Assembly (NCBI GenBank): GCA_030674185.1
Contig: CM060311.1
Location: forward strand, 101,316,062-101,380,061
Length of the DNA stretch: 64,000 bases
Direction: 5' to 3'
Source of the DNA: Monoplex corrugatus
Lineage: Eukaryota > Mollusca > Gastropoda > Littorinimorpha > Ranellidae
Shown here: positions 12,345 to 22,437 of the stretch, piece after piece
Position numbering within the stretch: position 1 is the stretch's first letter
How the letters are laid out: each line of letters opens with the position of its first letter
Position numbers and translations under genes: made by a program
The notes under the pieces: generated by a model
What the model saw: the letters and a program-made list of their open reading frames with translations, nothing else
Database searches by the model: none
What the model was told of the DNA's origin: nothing

Positions 12345-12705
12345 GAGGCATGCAGAAGAATGTTGAGAGTTCCATGGACAGCAAAGAAAACAAACGAGAC
12401 AGTCTTGATGGAGGCAGACACAAGTAGATCACTCATAGGGAAGATTAGGAAAAGACAGGCAACATTTATAGGCCATTTTATGAGGAAGGGGGATTTGGAG
12501 CACCTGGTCGCAATGGGAAATCTGGAGGGAAAGAGAGCACCGGGTAGACCCAGGGGGAGAATGCTGGACGGACTTGCATAGTGGCTGGGGATGAGGAGGG
12601 TGGGGGAGATGCTGGGGGCAACGAGAGATAGAGGCAGATGGAAGTCCATGATCGCCAACGCCATGCGGTAGGGCACCTGATGATGATGATGACTCCTTAA
12701 TTGAT
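12345..12705 (+). pseudogene. LINE B1, RTE-like 3'-end fragment
   Basis: Encodes the C-terminal tail of the family-B reverse transcriptase: RVPWTAKKTNETVLMEADTS, then GHFMRKGDLEHL and GKRAPGRPRGRMLDG, ending in NAMR and a GATGAT 3' tail at 12689-12700. It is a strongly 5'-truncated copy of the same family as 12773-15370 and 36600-38827, in the opposite orientation to B2, which lies 70 bp away. Confidence 0.9.
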
Positions 12706-12772
12706 AACTATTTTTGCTTGCTTTAAGTATTCTAAACAGAGTAGAAGGCATGACACTAAGATAGCGATGGGT

Positions 12773-15370
12773 CATCATCATCATCATCAGGTGCCTTGCC
12801 GCATAGCGTGGGCGATTATGGACTTCCATCTGTCTCTATCACTTGTTGCCTCAAACATCTCTTCCATCCTCCTTGTCCCCAGCCACTCTGCAAGTCCGTC
12901 TAGTATCTTCTCCCTGGGTCTACCCGTGCTCTCTTTCCCTCCAGCTTTCCCGTTGTGACCAGGTGCTCAAATTCCCCTTTCCTTGTAAAATGGTCTATTA
13001 ATGTTGCGAGTCTTTTCCTAATCTTCCTTATGAATGATCTACTTGTGTCTGCCTCAATCAAGACTGTCTCGTTTGTTTTCTTTGCTGTCCATGGAACCCT
13101 CAATATTCTTCTAAGAAACCACATCTCGGCTGCCTCATTCTTGTTCTGGCTTTGCGCGTTGACTGTCCACGCCCCGCAACCGTACAACAGTATTGGTTCT
13201 ATATAACATTCAAGAACTCTCTTACTGATGTTATTTGATAGGCATTTGTTGGTAAGAATGCTTTTCATCTTCTTGAATGCTGTTTTGGCTTGGCCAATTG
13301 TGCTGGCTATTTCTGATGTGCATCTGCCGTCTGGTGAAATGATCGTTCCCTGGTATTTAAACTTATCAACCTGTCTCAAGGTTGTGCCGTTTCTGTTATT
13401 TTGCATGAGGGGCTTTCATGTTTTTTTACTGATCACCATGACTTCAGTCTTCCTGCTGTTTAGTTCCAACCCCTTACCTTTGCTTTCTATTTCTAGTACA
13501 TTCACAAGGTTTTGTAGGTCCCTTTCACTTACTGCAATTAGCACGGTGTCATCTGTGTATTGAATGTTGTTTATCAATTTCTTTCAACCTTTAATCCAGG
13601 GTCTTCCTCTAAGTTTTTCATGATGTTTTCGCTGTAAAGTGAAAACAGATCTTGTGACAAAACACAACCCTGTCTGGCTCCTCTTTTGATGTTTTGGAAA
13701 GAACTTATATCGGTTTTTTTTTTTTTCTCATTGCAGCTGTTTGTTCTCAATACATATTTCTGATTATTGAGTCTTTCTAGTTGGTTGATCAATTCTTCAT
13801 GTCTTACCTGATCGAAAGCCTTGGTATAATCAACAAAGCATAAATATAAACCCTTATTCATCTCGATTGACCTCTCTATGATAGTTCTTAGGATGTATAT
13901 GGCATTAATAGTTCCTTTCCCTTCCACAAATCCACACTCTTCATCTGCTATTTCTCTTTTGTTTCTATTCCTTGTCCTCATCATGATTATTCTTAATAGG
14001 ATTTTTGCTACATGACCCATCAAACTGATTGTGCAATGGAGTTCGCATTCTGTAGCCCCTGTCTTCTTTGGAAGAGTAATGAAAATTGATTTTGACATAT
14101 CTTTGGGGATTTTTCCAGTGTCGTAAATTTCATTTAGGAGAACTGTTATTTTTTCAATATCGAATTCCTCCAGGGCTTCAATCGTCTCTGTAGTAATGTT
14201 GTCTGGTCCTGGGGCTTTTCCTGGTTTCATCTTTTTCAATGCTGCTCTAACTTCAGCTTTCATTATGGGTGGTCCTTCAGCATTCTTTCTTATATGTGTT
14301 CTTAATTTCTGTCATCTTCAAAAAGGTCTTTAATATACTCTCCCCATCTGTCTGATATTTTGTCTTTTTCCATGATAAGCGTATCATCTTTCGATTTTAA
14401 GCAACCAGTTGATGTGCATGTATTTTTCCTGTGGACAATTTCTTGAATTCGTCTGTACATACCCTGAGGATCCGTTTTGTGTTGGTCTTCTATTTCTTTG
14501 CATTTTTTTTCAGCCAAGCTTCCTTAGCTTCATTGCACCTATTCCTGATTTCTTTGTTTATCTTCTTGTCTATCTCCTCATTTCTCTTTGCCTTCCTGCG
14601 TTCCTCAGTCAAGGCCTAAAATTTCATTTGTCATCCAGCTCTTTTTTGCTTTTCTATTTACTTCAGGGATTTCTTCACAAGCTTCATTTATCGAATTTCT
14701 TAACTTTGTCCATTGTTCCTCACTGTCACCAACGTCTTCCAGACCACTGAATTTGTTTTGAACGTGTACATTAAATTGTTTATGTATCATTTCATCTGTC
14801 TTTAAGAGTTGAAGGTTTAGTCTGATGTTGCTTTTGGTCTGTTTCCTTTTCCGTAATTTCAGCCTAAATCTTCCCACTACAGGGTCGTGGTCACTGTTGC
14901 AGTCTGCACCTGGTAGTGTTTTTGCTGACAGTAAAGAATTTCTAAATCTTTTGATGATCAGGATGTAGTCAATCTGATTTTTAGTATTTTCTCCTGGACT
15001 CATCCAAGTCCATTTTCTTCTATTAGGCTGCTCAAACCAGATGTTTCCTACTATGAACTCATTCATCTGTGCCCATTCTACAAGTTTCTCACCCCTTTCA
15101 TTTTTTGTACCAAGGCCATGAGGTCCAACTATTTCCTCCGCCCCGTCCTGTCCCACTTTAGCATTAAAATCTCCCATTATTACTGTAACGTCTTTTGATT
15201 TACATTGGGCCTTGGCCATCTCTAATACTTGGTAGAAGTTGTCGATGTCTTCCTGAGTAGTTGCGGATGTTGGTGCATACACCTGTAGTAGTAGGCCTCC
15301 TTCGGTCATGACTGACCATGGACAAAGTACATCCGTTCTAATGTCTAGATGGGCTGTCTGCTTGGTCCAA
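12773..15370 (-). mobile_element. LINE B2, RTE-like, 5'-truncated
   Basis: A minus-strand LINE whose 3' end is the ATCATCATC run at 12775-12790 (GAT-type tail on the sense strand). Its 5' side stops where LINE A1 begins. An endonuclease of the GDFNAKVG / NERGEKL / KNQIDYILI type and a short trinucleotide tail point to the RTE clade, although no phylogeny was done. Family B is present three times in the window. Confidence 0.9.
12790..15370 (-). pseudogene. LINE B2 endonuclease-RT ORF, broken
   Basis: From 5' to 3' on the minus strand: an apurinic-type endonuclease (14605-15370) with VYAPTSA, VIMGDFNAKVGQDG, NERGEKLVEW, NQIDYILI and CNSDHDPVVG; a linker; RT (13574-14263) with GKAPGPDNITTE, FITLPKK, EECGFVEGKGT and LCFVDYTKAFDQVRHE; a YTDD catalytic box near 13545; and the C-terminal region (12900-13406) with YQGTIISPDGRC and RVPWTAKKTNETVLIEADTS. 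At least four frameshifts separate these pieces, so no protein is made. The N-terminus of the endonuclease is missing because of 5' truncation at about 15370. Confidence 0.9.
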
Positions 15371-18300
15371 GCTGCGTCGCCTGTGACTGTACAGACCAAT
15401 GCGAGAGAGGCAGTCTCTGTCGCAGCGGTCGCATGTGTATGCTGATGCTGGTCTGTTGGCTGTCATCCCTCTTCTGCGAACTCGCTTTTCTGATGCAGCA
15501 GCTGACAGTTTGTCCTCACCAATCCGCAGCTGTTTCTTGAGAGTATTTCTCCAGCTGTTGTGGTCGTCTGCGAGGTCCTCCCAGGACTCAGTGTTGATCT
15601 CAAGCGCCTTCATGTCACGCTTGCAAACGTCTTTGTATCTCAGCTGTGGGCGGCCAATGTTTCTCTGCCCTGTGGCAAGCTCACCATAAAGGATGTCTTT
15701 TGGGATGCGACCAACTTCCATGCGGCGAACGTGGCCCAACCAGCGCAGCATGGTATGCATGGTTGGGAGGCCAGCGCAGGTTAGGACTTCGGTGTTGGTC
15801 ACCTTGTCTTGCCAGGAAATGCCAAGTATGCGCCGTAGGCTTCTCAGGTGGAAGGTATTGAACCCTTTCTCCTGATGAGCATGCGTGGTCCATGCCTCGC
15901 TGCCATACAGCAAGGTGCTGAGGACAAAGGCGTTGTATACAGCCATCTTTGTCTTTGTGGTCAGCTTGGGATTTGTCCACACCCTTTGTGTGAGGCGGGC
16001 TAGTGTTGTGGCTGCCTTCCCGATCCTCTTGTCAATCTCTGTGTCAAGGGAGAGGTTATCGGTGATGGTGGACCCAAGATATGTGAATTGATGGATGGCT
16101 TCAAGCTCGTAGTCATCAATGGTGATGGCTGATGGAGATGACGTGTCTTGGCCCAGGACGTTTGTCTTCTTAAGACTGATGGTCAAACCAAAATCTTTGC
16201 AAGCCTGGAAGAAGCGGTCCATTAGTGACTGCAAGTCCCGCTGAGTATGGGTCACAACTGCGGCATCGTCGGCAAATAGCATGTCTCTGATGAGGGCTTC
16301 ACGGACCTTTGTCCTTGCTCTGAGGCGGGCGAGGTTGAAGAGCCTGCCATCTGATCTGGTCCGTAGGTGGATCCCTTCTTGCGCTGTGCTGAACGCATGC
16401 CTCAGGAGGAGAGCGAAGTAGATTCCAAAGAGGGTTGGGGCCAGGACGCAGCCTTGTTTCACACCGCTGCGTACGTTGAAGGGCTTGGAGAGGTTTCCGT
16501 TGAACTGCACCATCCCTTTCATGTTTGAGTGGAAGGACTCAATTAAGCTGTGCAGTTTGGGGGGGCAGCCGATTTTTCGGAGAGCCCTGAAAAGGCCATC
16601 TCTGCTGACTAGGTCAAAGGCCTTGGTGAGGTCAATGAATGCCACATACAGGGGCATCCGCTGCTCTCTGCACTTCTCCTGGATTTGGCGAAGGGAGAAG
16701 ACCATGTCTACCGTGGATCTCTCTGCTCGAAAACTACACTGTGATTCCGGGTAGACGCGTTCAGCCAGTTTCTGCAGGCGGATTAGGAGGACCCGAGCAT
16801 AGACTTTGCCAACAATGCTGAGAGCGAGATACCTCTGTAGTTGTTGCAGTCGCTCCTTTCGCCCTTGTTTTTGTACAGGATGACGATCTTGACGTCCCTC
16901 ATGCCCTGTGGTACAGCTCCCTCATTCCAACACTGACAGAGAACTGCGTGCAAAGGGTGCAGAAGAGAAGTCTTGCAGTGCTTGATGAGGTCTGGGGGAA
17001 TTACGTCGTTGCCAGGTGCCTTCCCTGATGCCAGGCTATCAATGGCCTTGCTGAGTTCGTCCGCAGTTGGCTCTGCGTCAAGTTCTTCCATTACCGGCAT
17101 GCACTTGATGGCATCGAGGGCTAAGGGGGACACCATGTTCTGTGTGGAGTAGAGGTCGGAGTAGTGTTCCGCCCATCTTTCCATCTGTTGGCTAGGATTG
17201 CTGATTACTTCCCCAGTGGAGGATTTGAGGGGGGCGATCTTGCTCTGTGTTGGTCCCAGTGCCTTCTTGATGCCATCATACATTCCTCGGATGTTGCCTC
17301 TTTCAGCAGCACTCTGTATCTCTTCGCTGAGCTCTGTCCAGTACTCGTTTGCGCAGCGCCTGGCGTTAAGCTGAACCTTACTTCTGGCAGCCCTGAGGAT
17401 TTGCAGGTTCTTCTCACTGGGTGACCGCTTATACTTGGTGAGTGCGGCACGCTTGGCCTCAACAGTGGGAGTCATCTCTGATGATTTTGCCTCAAACCAG
17501 TCGTGGGACTTCACAGTTTTCTTCCCAAAGGTGGCCATAGCAATGCGGTGCATGGTGTCTCGTAGCGTTTCCCATCTCTCAATGGCAGAGTCTCTGGGCT
17601 GCAATGCATCGTATTCTCTCTGAAAGGCCTCTGCGAACTGTTCTACAAGATCTGGCTGAGACATCTTGCTGACGTCAATGCGAGGGTTCTCTTGTTTCTT
17701 TGAGCAGTGGAACTTCTTTGGTTGTAGCCTGATCTTGCAACATACCAGAGAGTGGTCTGTGTCGCAGTCTGCGCTGTGATAAGAGCGAGTGTGGAGAACG
17801 TTTTTGATAGCGGCACGTCTTACTAGGATCAAATCCAGTTGGTGCCAATGTTTTGAGCGGGGATGCCTCCAGGAGACTTTGTGCTGAGGCTTCGTCTTGA
17901 AGAAGGAGTTGGCGATGCACAGTTCATGGCAGGCGCAAAACTCAAGCAGTCGCTGTCCATTCTCATTCATTTTCCCCACTCCAAAGGAACCGAGGCAGAA
18001 GGGCCATGAGTCATTGTCTGCACCCACTCTGGCGTTGAAGTCGCCCAGGAGAACAAGTTGTTCTGTCCTGGGGATGTTCCTTATGGTTGATGCAAGATTT
18101 TCGTAGAACTCATCCTTGGTGTCTGGAGAGGCGGACAGAGTTGGGGCATAAACGCTGATGAGAGTGACATAGCCTTCGGTGGTGTTGAGGCGGAGAGTCA
18201 AGAGTCGTTCTGAACCGCCGCTGCCTGGTTCAATCATGTTCAGCAGGCTGTTCCTTACTGCAAAGCCTACTCCGTGCTCTCTTGGGGCATCAGAACTCTT

Positions 18301-18501
18301 TCCTTGCCAGAAGAAGGTGTAGTCCCTTTCCTTTAGTGTTCCTGAGTCAGCCAGCCGTGTTTCCTGCAGAGTGGCAATGTCCACATTGAGCCTCTTTAGT
18401 TCGCTGTTTATGACGGCGGTTTTTCTGGCGTCGCTGATGTCTTGCAGATCTTGGGAGAGCCCAGGCATCATTGTTCGGACATTCCAACAGCCCAGTTTCA
18501 C
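15338..18501 (-). pseudogene. LINE A1 endonuclease-RT-zinc-finger ORF, one frameshift
   Basis: Single ORF2-type protein of about 1,050 residues, read 18501 to 15338. The endonuclease holds all key blocks: CWNVRTM (Asn), LQETRL (Glu), VYAPTLS, LLGDFNARVG (Asp/Asn) and CDTDHSLV (Asp/His). RT follows with GKAPGNDVIPPDLI, NNYRGISL, QCSFRAERSTVDMVF, AFIDLTKAFDLVSR (motif A), GVKQGCVLAPTLF (motif B) and MLFADDAAVV (catalytic box). The C-terminus carries a C2H2-like finger, CDRCDRDCLSRIGLYSH. The only break I find is a one-base loss in the ctctc stretch near 16823-16830, between motif blocks; the frame then stays open to the end. The first codon of the open frame is GTG with no upstream in-frame ATG, so the true start is uncertain. 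It acts in target-primed reverse transcription of its own RNA. Clade not assigned. Confidence 0.92.
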
Positions 18502-19080
18502 TGCTGATCCTTTTCCTGATCCGTTTCTTGAATTTGAATTTTTCTTTTTGTTTGGTGCGGTGATTAACGACCTGCTTGTCAGATTTTCTCCTAATCTTCA
18601 TGCACCCAATGAAGAAGGCAGGTCGTGGCGGGACAGCACCTAACTGGCTGGGGGCTGCCCAGCTTAGGTGGGCGGTAGCTGTCCAGTAAGACACGAAGGT
18701 CTCTCCCACCGTCAAAAGCAACCCTGGCGTCAGCTCTACGCTAGTTGAGCAATGACTTATCACCGGTATCTGTTGCTTCCCGTGTTGTGCCGACACTAGT
18801 GTTAGTAGCGAGGCTGGAGTGTCCTCTCCAGGTCGTAGATGCAGAGTGTTTGTGGATGAATGGACGGATGTAAGCCTGGGCAGTGTAATATGGAAGACAG
18901 GCTGTTGCCCATGCAACTTGTCCCCCCTCTCCACCTCGCTGACAGATCCAAAGGAACAGCAGGGCTGTTACGTTTTGGTGCCAACGCGGCCGCAGGAGCT
19001 GCCGGAAAGTGACAAAGTTTGCCATCCAACCGCCTTAGGGGCCCCACACCGGATTTACTGTCAGGGTTCACTCCCTTAGC
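15371..19080 (-). mobile_element. LINE A1, near-full-length
   Basis: Minus-strand APE-type LINE. The 5' leader (18502 to about 19080) matches the leader of copy A2 (59834-60465): both have aaccgccttagggg / aactgccttaggga followed by an accggat block. The 3' end abuts B2 at about 15370; the 3' edge of A1 and the 5' edge of B2 could differ by some tens of bases. The ORF is nearly intact. Confidence 0.85.
18502..19080 (-). other. LINE A1 5' leader
   Basis: GC-richer than its surroundings, with several short minus-strand frames (90-195 codons) and no domain. It aligns by eye to the leader of A2 over blocks such as ctgggcagcccccagc and cttcattgggtgcatgaag. It probably acts as 5' UTR with promoter, or encodes a poorly conserved ORF1; I cannot decide which. 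Confidence 0.6.
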
Positions 19081-19584
19081 TACACCTGAATGATGTTGAT
19101 ATCAAATGGTCTGCCTCCCAATTTGACCAGCAAAACTCTGTCGGACACAGCCCAGTATCCCTTAACTGCTTTTGATTGTCCCTGATAGCGATGGGTACTG
19201 ACGGTAAAGTCCCCATGTACAATGGGCCTCTCAGAGCACAGGTAACCAAGCTTTTCTGGTATAGTTATGTTACCTGCCCAACCACAACAGCCACTGTGTT
19301 TGCTGCCACTGTGAAGATCATTTCAGCAACACCATCAATAATGCATTCTTAACTGGATGAGCCTTGACTGTGTGGTCAGTCTTGGAAAATGAATCCACTC
19401 TGTGATCAACTCTTTACATAACCTTTTTCTGTCTGTTCCATTCCTTTCTAGTTACTTTACTGGCCACAGAAGTGGGACAATTTTTACACTGCTATGCTTA
19501 TAGCGTTATATATGCTAATTATGATGTTGTGGCCATCTATCTAGGATTGAGACTGCGTGACAAGATGGTACGTTACGTTTACTA
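19081..19584. other. Spacer, no gene seen
   Basis: About 500 bp without a supported open frame between the LINE A1 leader and the SINE. Confidence 0.5.
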
Positions 19585-20005
19585 TCATTATGTACCTTGG
19601 CGTCAGCCAGGTCTGAGAGATACTGACACTTACGGTAGTGTTCAGAATATTTAAACAACACCCTGAATGACACTTGCGTGAATTGGATGGGACTTACTCT
19701 GTGGTCCCGATCTTCCTAACTAGCCCATAACACACTCAACTCTCGGTAGGAGCCGGTTTTGAGGTAGAAACATCCATTTATTTTGACAGACTGAGAAGAT
19801 TTGAACCTACCACCTTTCAGTCAATGGTGTGTTAGATTTGAGCCCACAACATTTCAACCAATGGTGTGTTAGATTTGAACCCACAATCTTTCAGTCAATG
19901 GTGTGCTAGATTTGAACCCACAACCTTTCAGTCAATGGTGTGCTAGATTTGAACCCACAACCTTTCAGTCAATGGTGTGTTCTGTTTACCACTGTATCGT
20001 GGCGA
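19585..20005 (-). mobile_element. tRNA-derived SINE, copy 1, internally amplified
   Basis: Read on the minus strand, the right end holds a box-A-like block (acagtggtaaac, near 19985-20003). Then come five copies of a segment with box-B-like ggttgtgggttcaaatc, then a body containing ctctcggtaggagccgg and gtggtcccgatcttcctaac (plus strand). The body matches copy 2 at 54640-54962 (ctctgggtaggggcc, gtggtccttgtcttcctatc), which shows it is a dispersed family. Pol III boxes in a short non-coding dispersed repeat define a tRNA-type SINE. Confidence 0.78.
19797..19980. repeat. 37-bp tandem amplification inside the SINE
   Basis: Five copies of gatttgaacccacaaccttt followed by cagtcaatggtgtgcta (37 bp). 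Each carries the reverse complement of a pol III box-B-like sequence. Copy 2 of the SINE has this segment only once. Confidence 0.92.
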
Positions 20006-20204
20006 TAGGTCTGGATTGTCATTTTTATCATCATTGTGGTCAGTGCACTACATGATAACAGACAGCACAATGCCAGACCATCACTTCACTGATAACAGGA
20101 TTGTCATGTCTACTGTGTACAGATCTGATGCTACTGTCATAGGGTTTTTCATGATATGCTGAGGTCAACACACCGATACATGCAATATCTACTGGTCAAA
20201 CTGT

Positions 20205-21170
20205 TTAAACATTTCTGTCTCGTTAAACAGATATGTATTAACATTGTGTCTATCAAAGACAGAAACTGTATCGTTAAACAGATATATATTAGCATTGTGT
20301 CTGTCAAAGACAGAAAATGTATCGTTAAACAGATATGTATTAGCATTGTGTCTGTCAAAGACAGAAAATGTATCGTTAAACAGATATGTATTAGCATTGT
20401 GTCTGTCAAAGACAGAAAATGTATCGTTAAACAGATATATATTAGCATTGTGTCTACTGAAGACAGAAAATGTATCGTTAAACAGATATGTATTAACATT
20501 GTGTCTATCAAAGACAGAAAATGTATCGTTAAACAGATATGTATTAACATTGTGTCTGTCAAAGACAGAAACTGTATCGTTAAACAGATATGTATTAACA
20601 TTGTGTCTATCAAAGACAGAAAATGTATCGTTAAACAGATATGTATTAACATTGTGTCTGTCAAAGACAGAAACTGTATCGTTAAACAGATATGTATTAA
20701 CATTGTGTCTGTCAAAGACAGAAACTGTATCGTTAAACAGATATGTATTAACATTGTGTCTGTCAAAGACAGAAACTGTATCGTTAAACAGATATGTATT
20801 AACATTGTGTCTGTCAAAGACAGAAACTGTATCGTTAAACAGATATGTATTAACATTGTGTCTACTGAAGACAGAAAATGTATCGTTAAACAGATATGTA
20901 TTAACATTGTGTCTGTCAAAGACAGAAAATGTATCATTAAACAGATATGTATTAACATTGTGTCTATCAAAGACAGAAACTGTATCGTTAAACAGATATG
21001 TATTAACATTGTGTCTACTGAAGACAGAAACTGTATCGTTAAACAGATATATATTAACATTGTGTCTGTCAAAGACAGAAAATGTATCGTTAAACAGATA
21101 TGTTTTAACGTTGTGTGTTCTAAAGACAGAAACTGTATCGTTAAACAGATACAGAGGGTGATGCGTACTG
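20205..21170. repeat. 51-bp minisatellite (about 19 units)
   Basis: The unit contains taaacagatatgtattaaca, ttgtgtctgtcaaagacaga and aactgtatcgt. Each unit holds a 6-bp hairpin, TCTGTC-AAA-GACAGA, with variants tctatc and tctactg. The length is 17 codons, so two plus and two minus frames remain open for more than 900 bp (339, 305, 350 and 331 codons). These are not genes. Confidence 0.97.
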
Positions 21171-21184
21171 TGTAGATATGACAT

Positions 21185-22385
21185 GGCCCTGTTCTTTTCA
21201 CTCTTTACACCTCCTCCAGTCCACCATCATCAACTTCCACTCAATAAAACACCACTTCTATGCTGATGACACCCAACTTCACGACAGTGACTCACCTGAC
21301 AATGTACAGCGCCTCTTGACTCGCATCACTGACTGTTACTCGGACATTAAGAACTGGATGACATACAATAAACTTCAGCTTAACGACGACAAGACAGAAG
21401 CTATCCTCATTGGCACCCGTCAGAAACTTTCTCAGCTGTCTCCTCTTTCTCTCCCATTATGTAACACATCAGTCTCAATTTCTGATTCAGCTAAGAACCT
21501 TGATGTCTACCTTGACTCTACCCTCTTCATGAACAACTTTATTTCTCAAACTGCCAGATCTTGCTACTATCCTCTCCATCGTATAAGCCTGATCAGGAAG
21601 TATCTTTCTGTCGAAACAACTGCAAAACTCATTCTCTCCTTCATAATGTCTCGCATTGACTATTGCAATTCACTCCTGTCTGGTCTTCCTACCTTCACCA
21701 TTCACCCACCTTTCAGCGCATTCAAAACGATGCTGCACGCCTTGTACTCAAATAGAAAAAAGCTGACCACATCTCCCCTCTCCTGGCACAACTTCACTGG
21801 CTCCCTGTATCAAAGCGCATACAGTACAAACTAAACACGATCTGCTACAAAAGCCTCAATAACCACAGCTCCCGATTACCTGTCAAGCTTACTTGAGATC
21901 TATGTTCCCTCACGTACCCTCCGCTCTGCCTCCGATCCTCTGACTTTTCGCTTTCCACGCACTAAGCTCAATACCTATGGTCCACGAGCCTTCTCTGTTT
22001 CTGGTCCACTCTCCTGGAACAAACTTCCCCTCTCAGTCCGTCAGCAACCTCATGTACTTTTGTCTCCAAGTCCGCTCTCAAAACTCACCTTTTCTCCTCT
22101 GCATAAAATCCTGACCTCACTCAACCCCCACTACAGCCTGTCTCCACTCGTTGTGGAATCTCATTGTAATTTATATTTGTATATAATATGTTTTCTATAA
22201 TTTTCCATTGCTTTTCTTCTTTTCCCCCATTTATAGCCATGTGTATGTGTGTGTGTGTGTGCGTGTATGTGCATGCGTGCGTATGTGTATGTTCAGCGCT
22301 TAGATTTGATTTATATCAAGATTTTGCGCTACATAAATATTGTAATCATCATTATTATTATTATTATTTTACCAACTTTAAGATT
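21185..22385 (+). pseudogene. LINE C1, 5'-truncated, degraded
   Basis: Begins inside the reverse transcriptase of family C (a match to GPVLFTLYTSPVSTI, already shifted), then HHFYADDTQLHDSDSPDNVQ with the YADD catalytic box, LTRITDCYSDIKNWM, LQLNDDKTEAILIGTR and YLSVETTAKLILSFIMSRID. It continues out of frame through SWNKLPLSV and KTHLF. The 3' UTR has a GT-rich run, then ttcagcgcttagatttgatt, gcgctacataaatattgtaa and a (TTA)n tail at 22345-22375. The tail ends less than 70 bp before receptor gene 1. The copy is more mutated than C2 (47062-48382) and C3 (58078-59068). Confidence 0.92.
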
Positions 22386-22437
22386 TATTACAATTTGTCG
22401 TGTGAATCGTCAGTCATTTTTGTCAGTAGCTGGTTTA

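Noticed and set aside
15349..18643. Several plus-strand frames of 60-96 codons
   Set aside because: Antisense shadows of the LINE A1 ORF.
20149..21201. Four frames of 305-350 codons
   Set aside because: 51-bp repeat open on both strands; no evidence of a gene.
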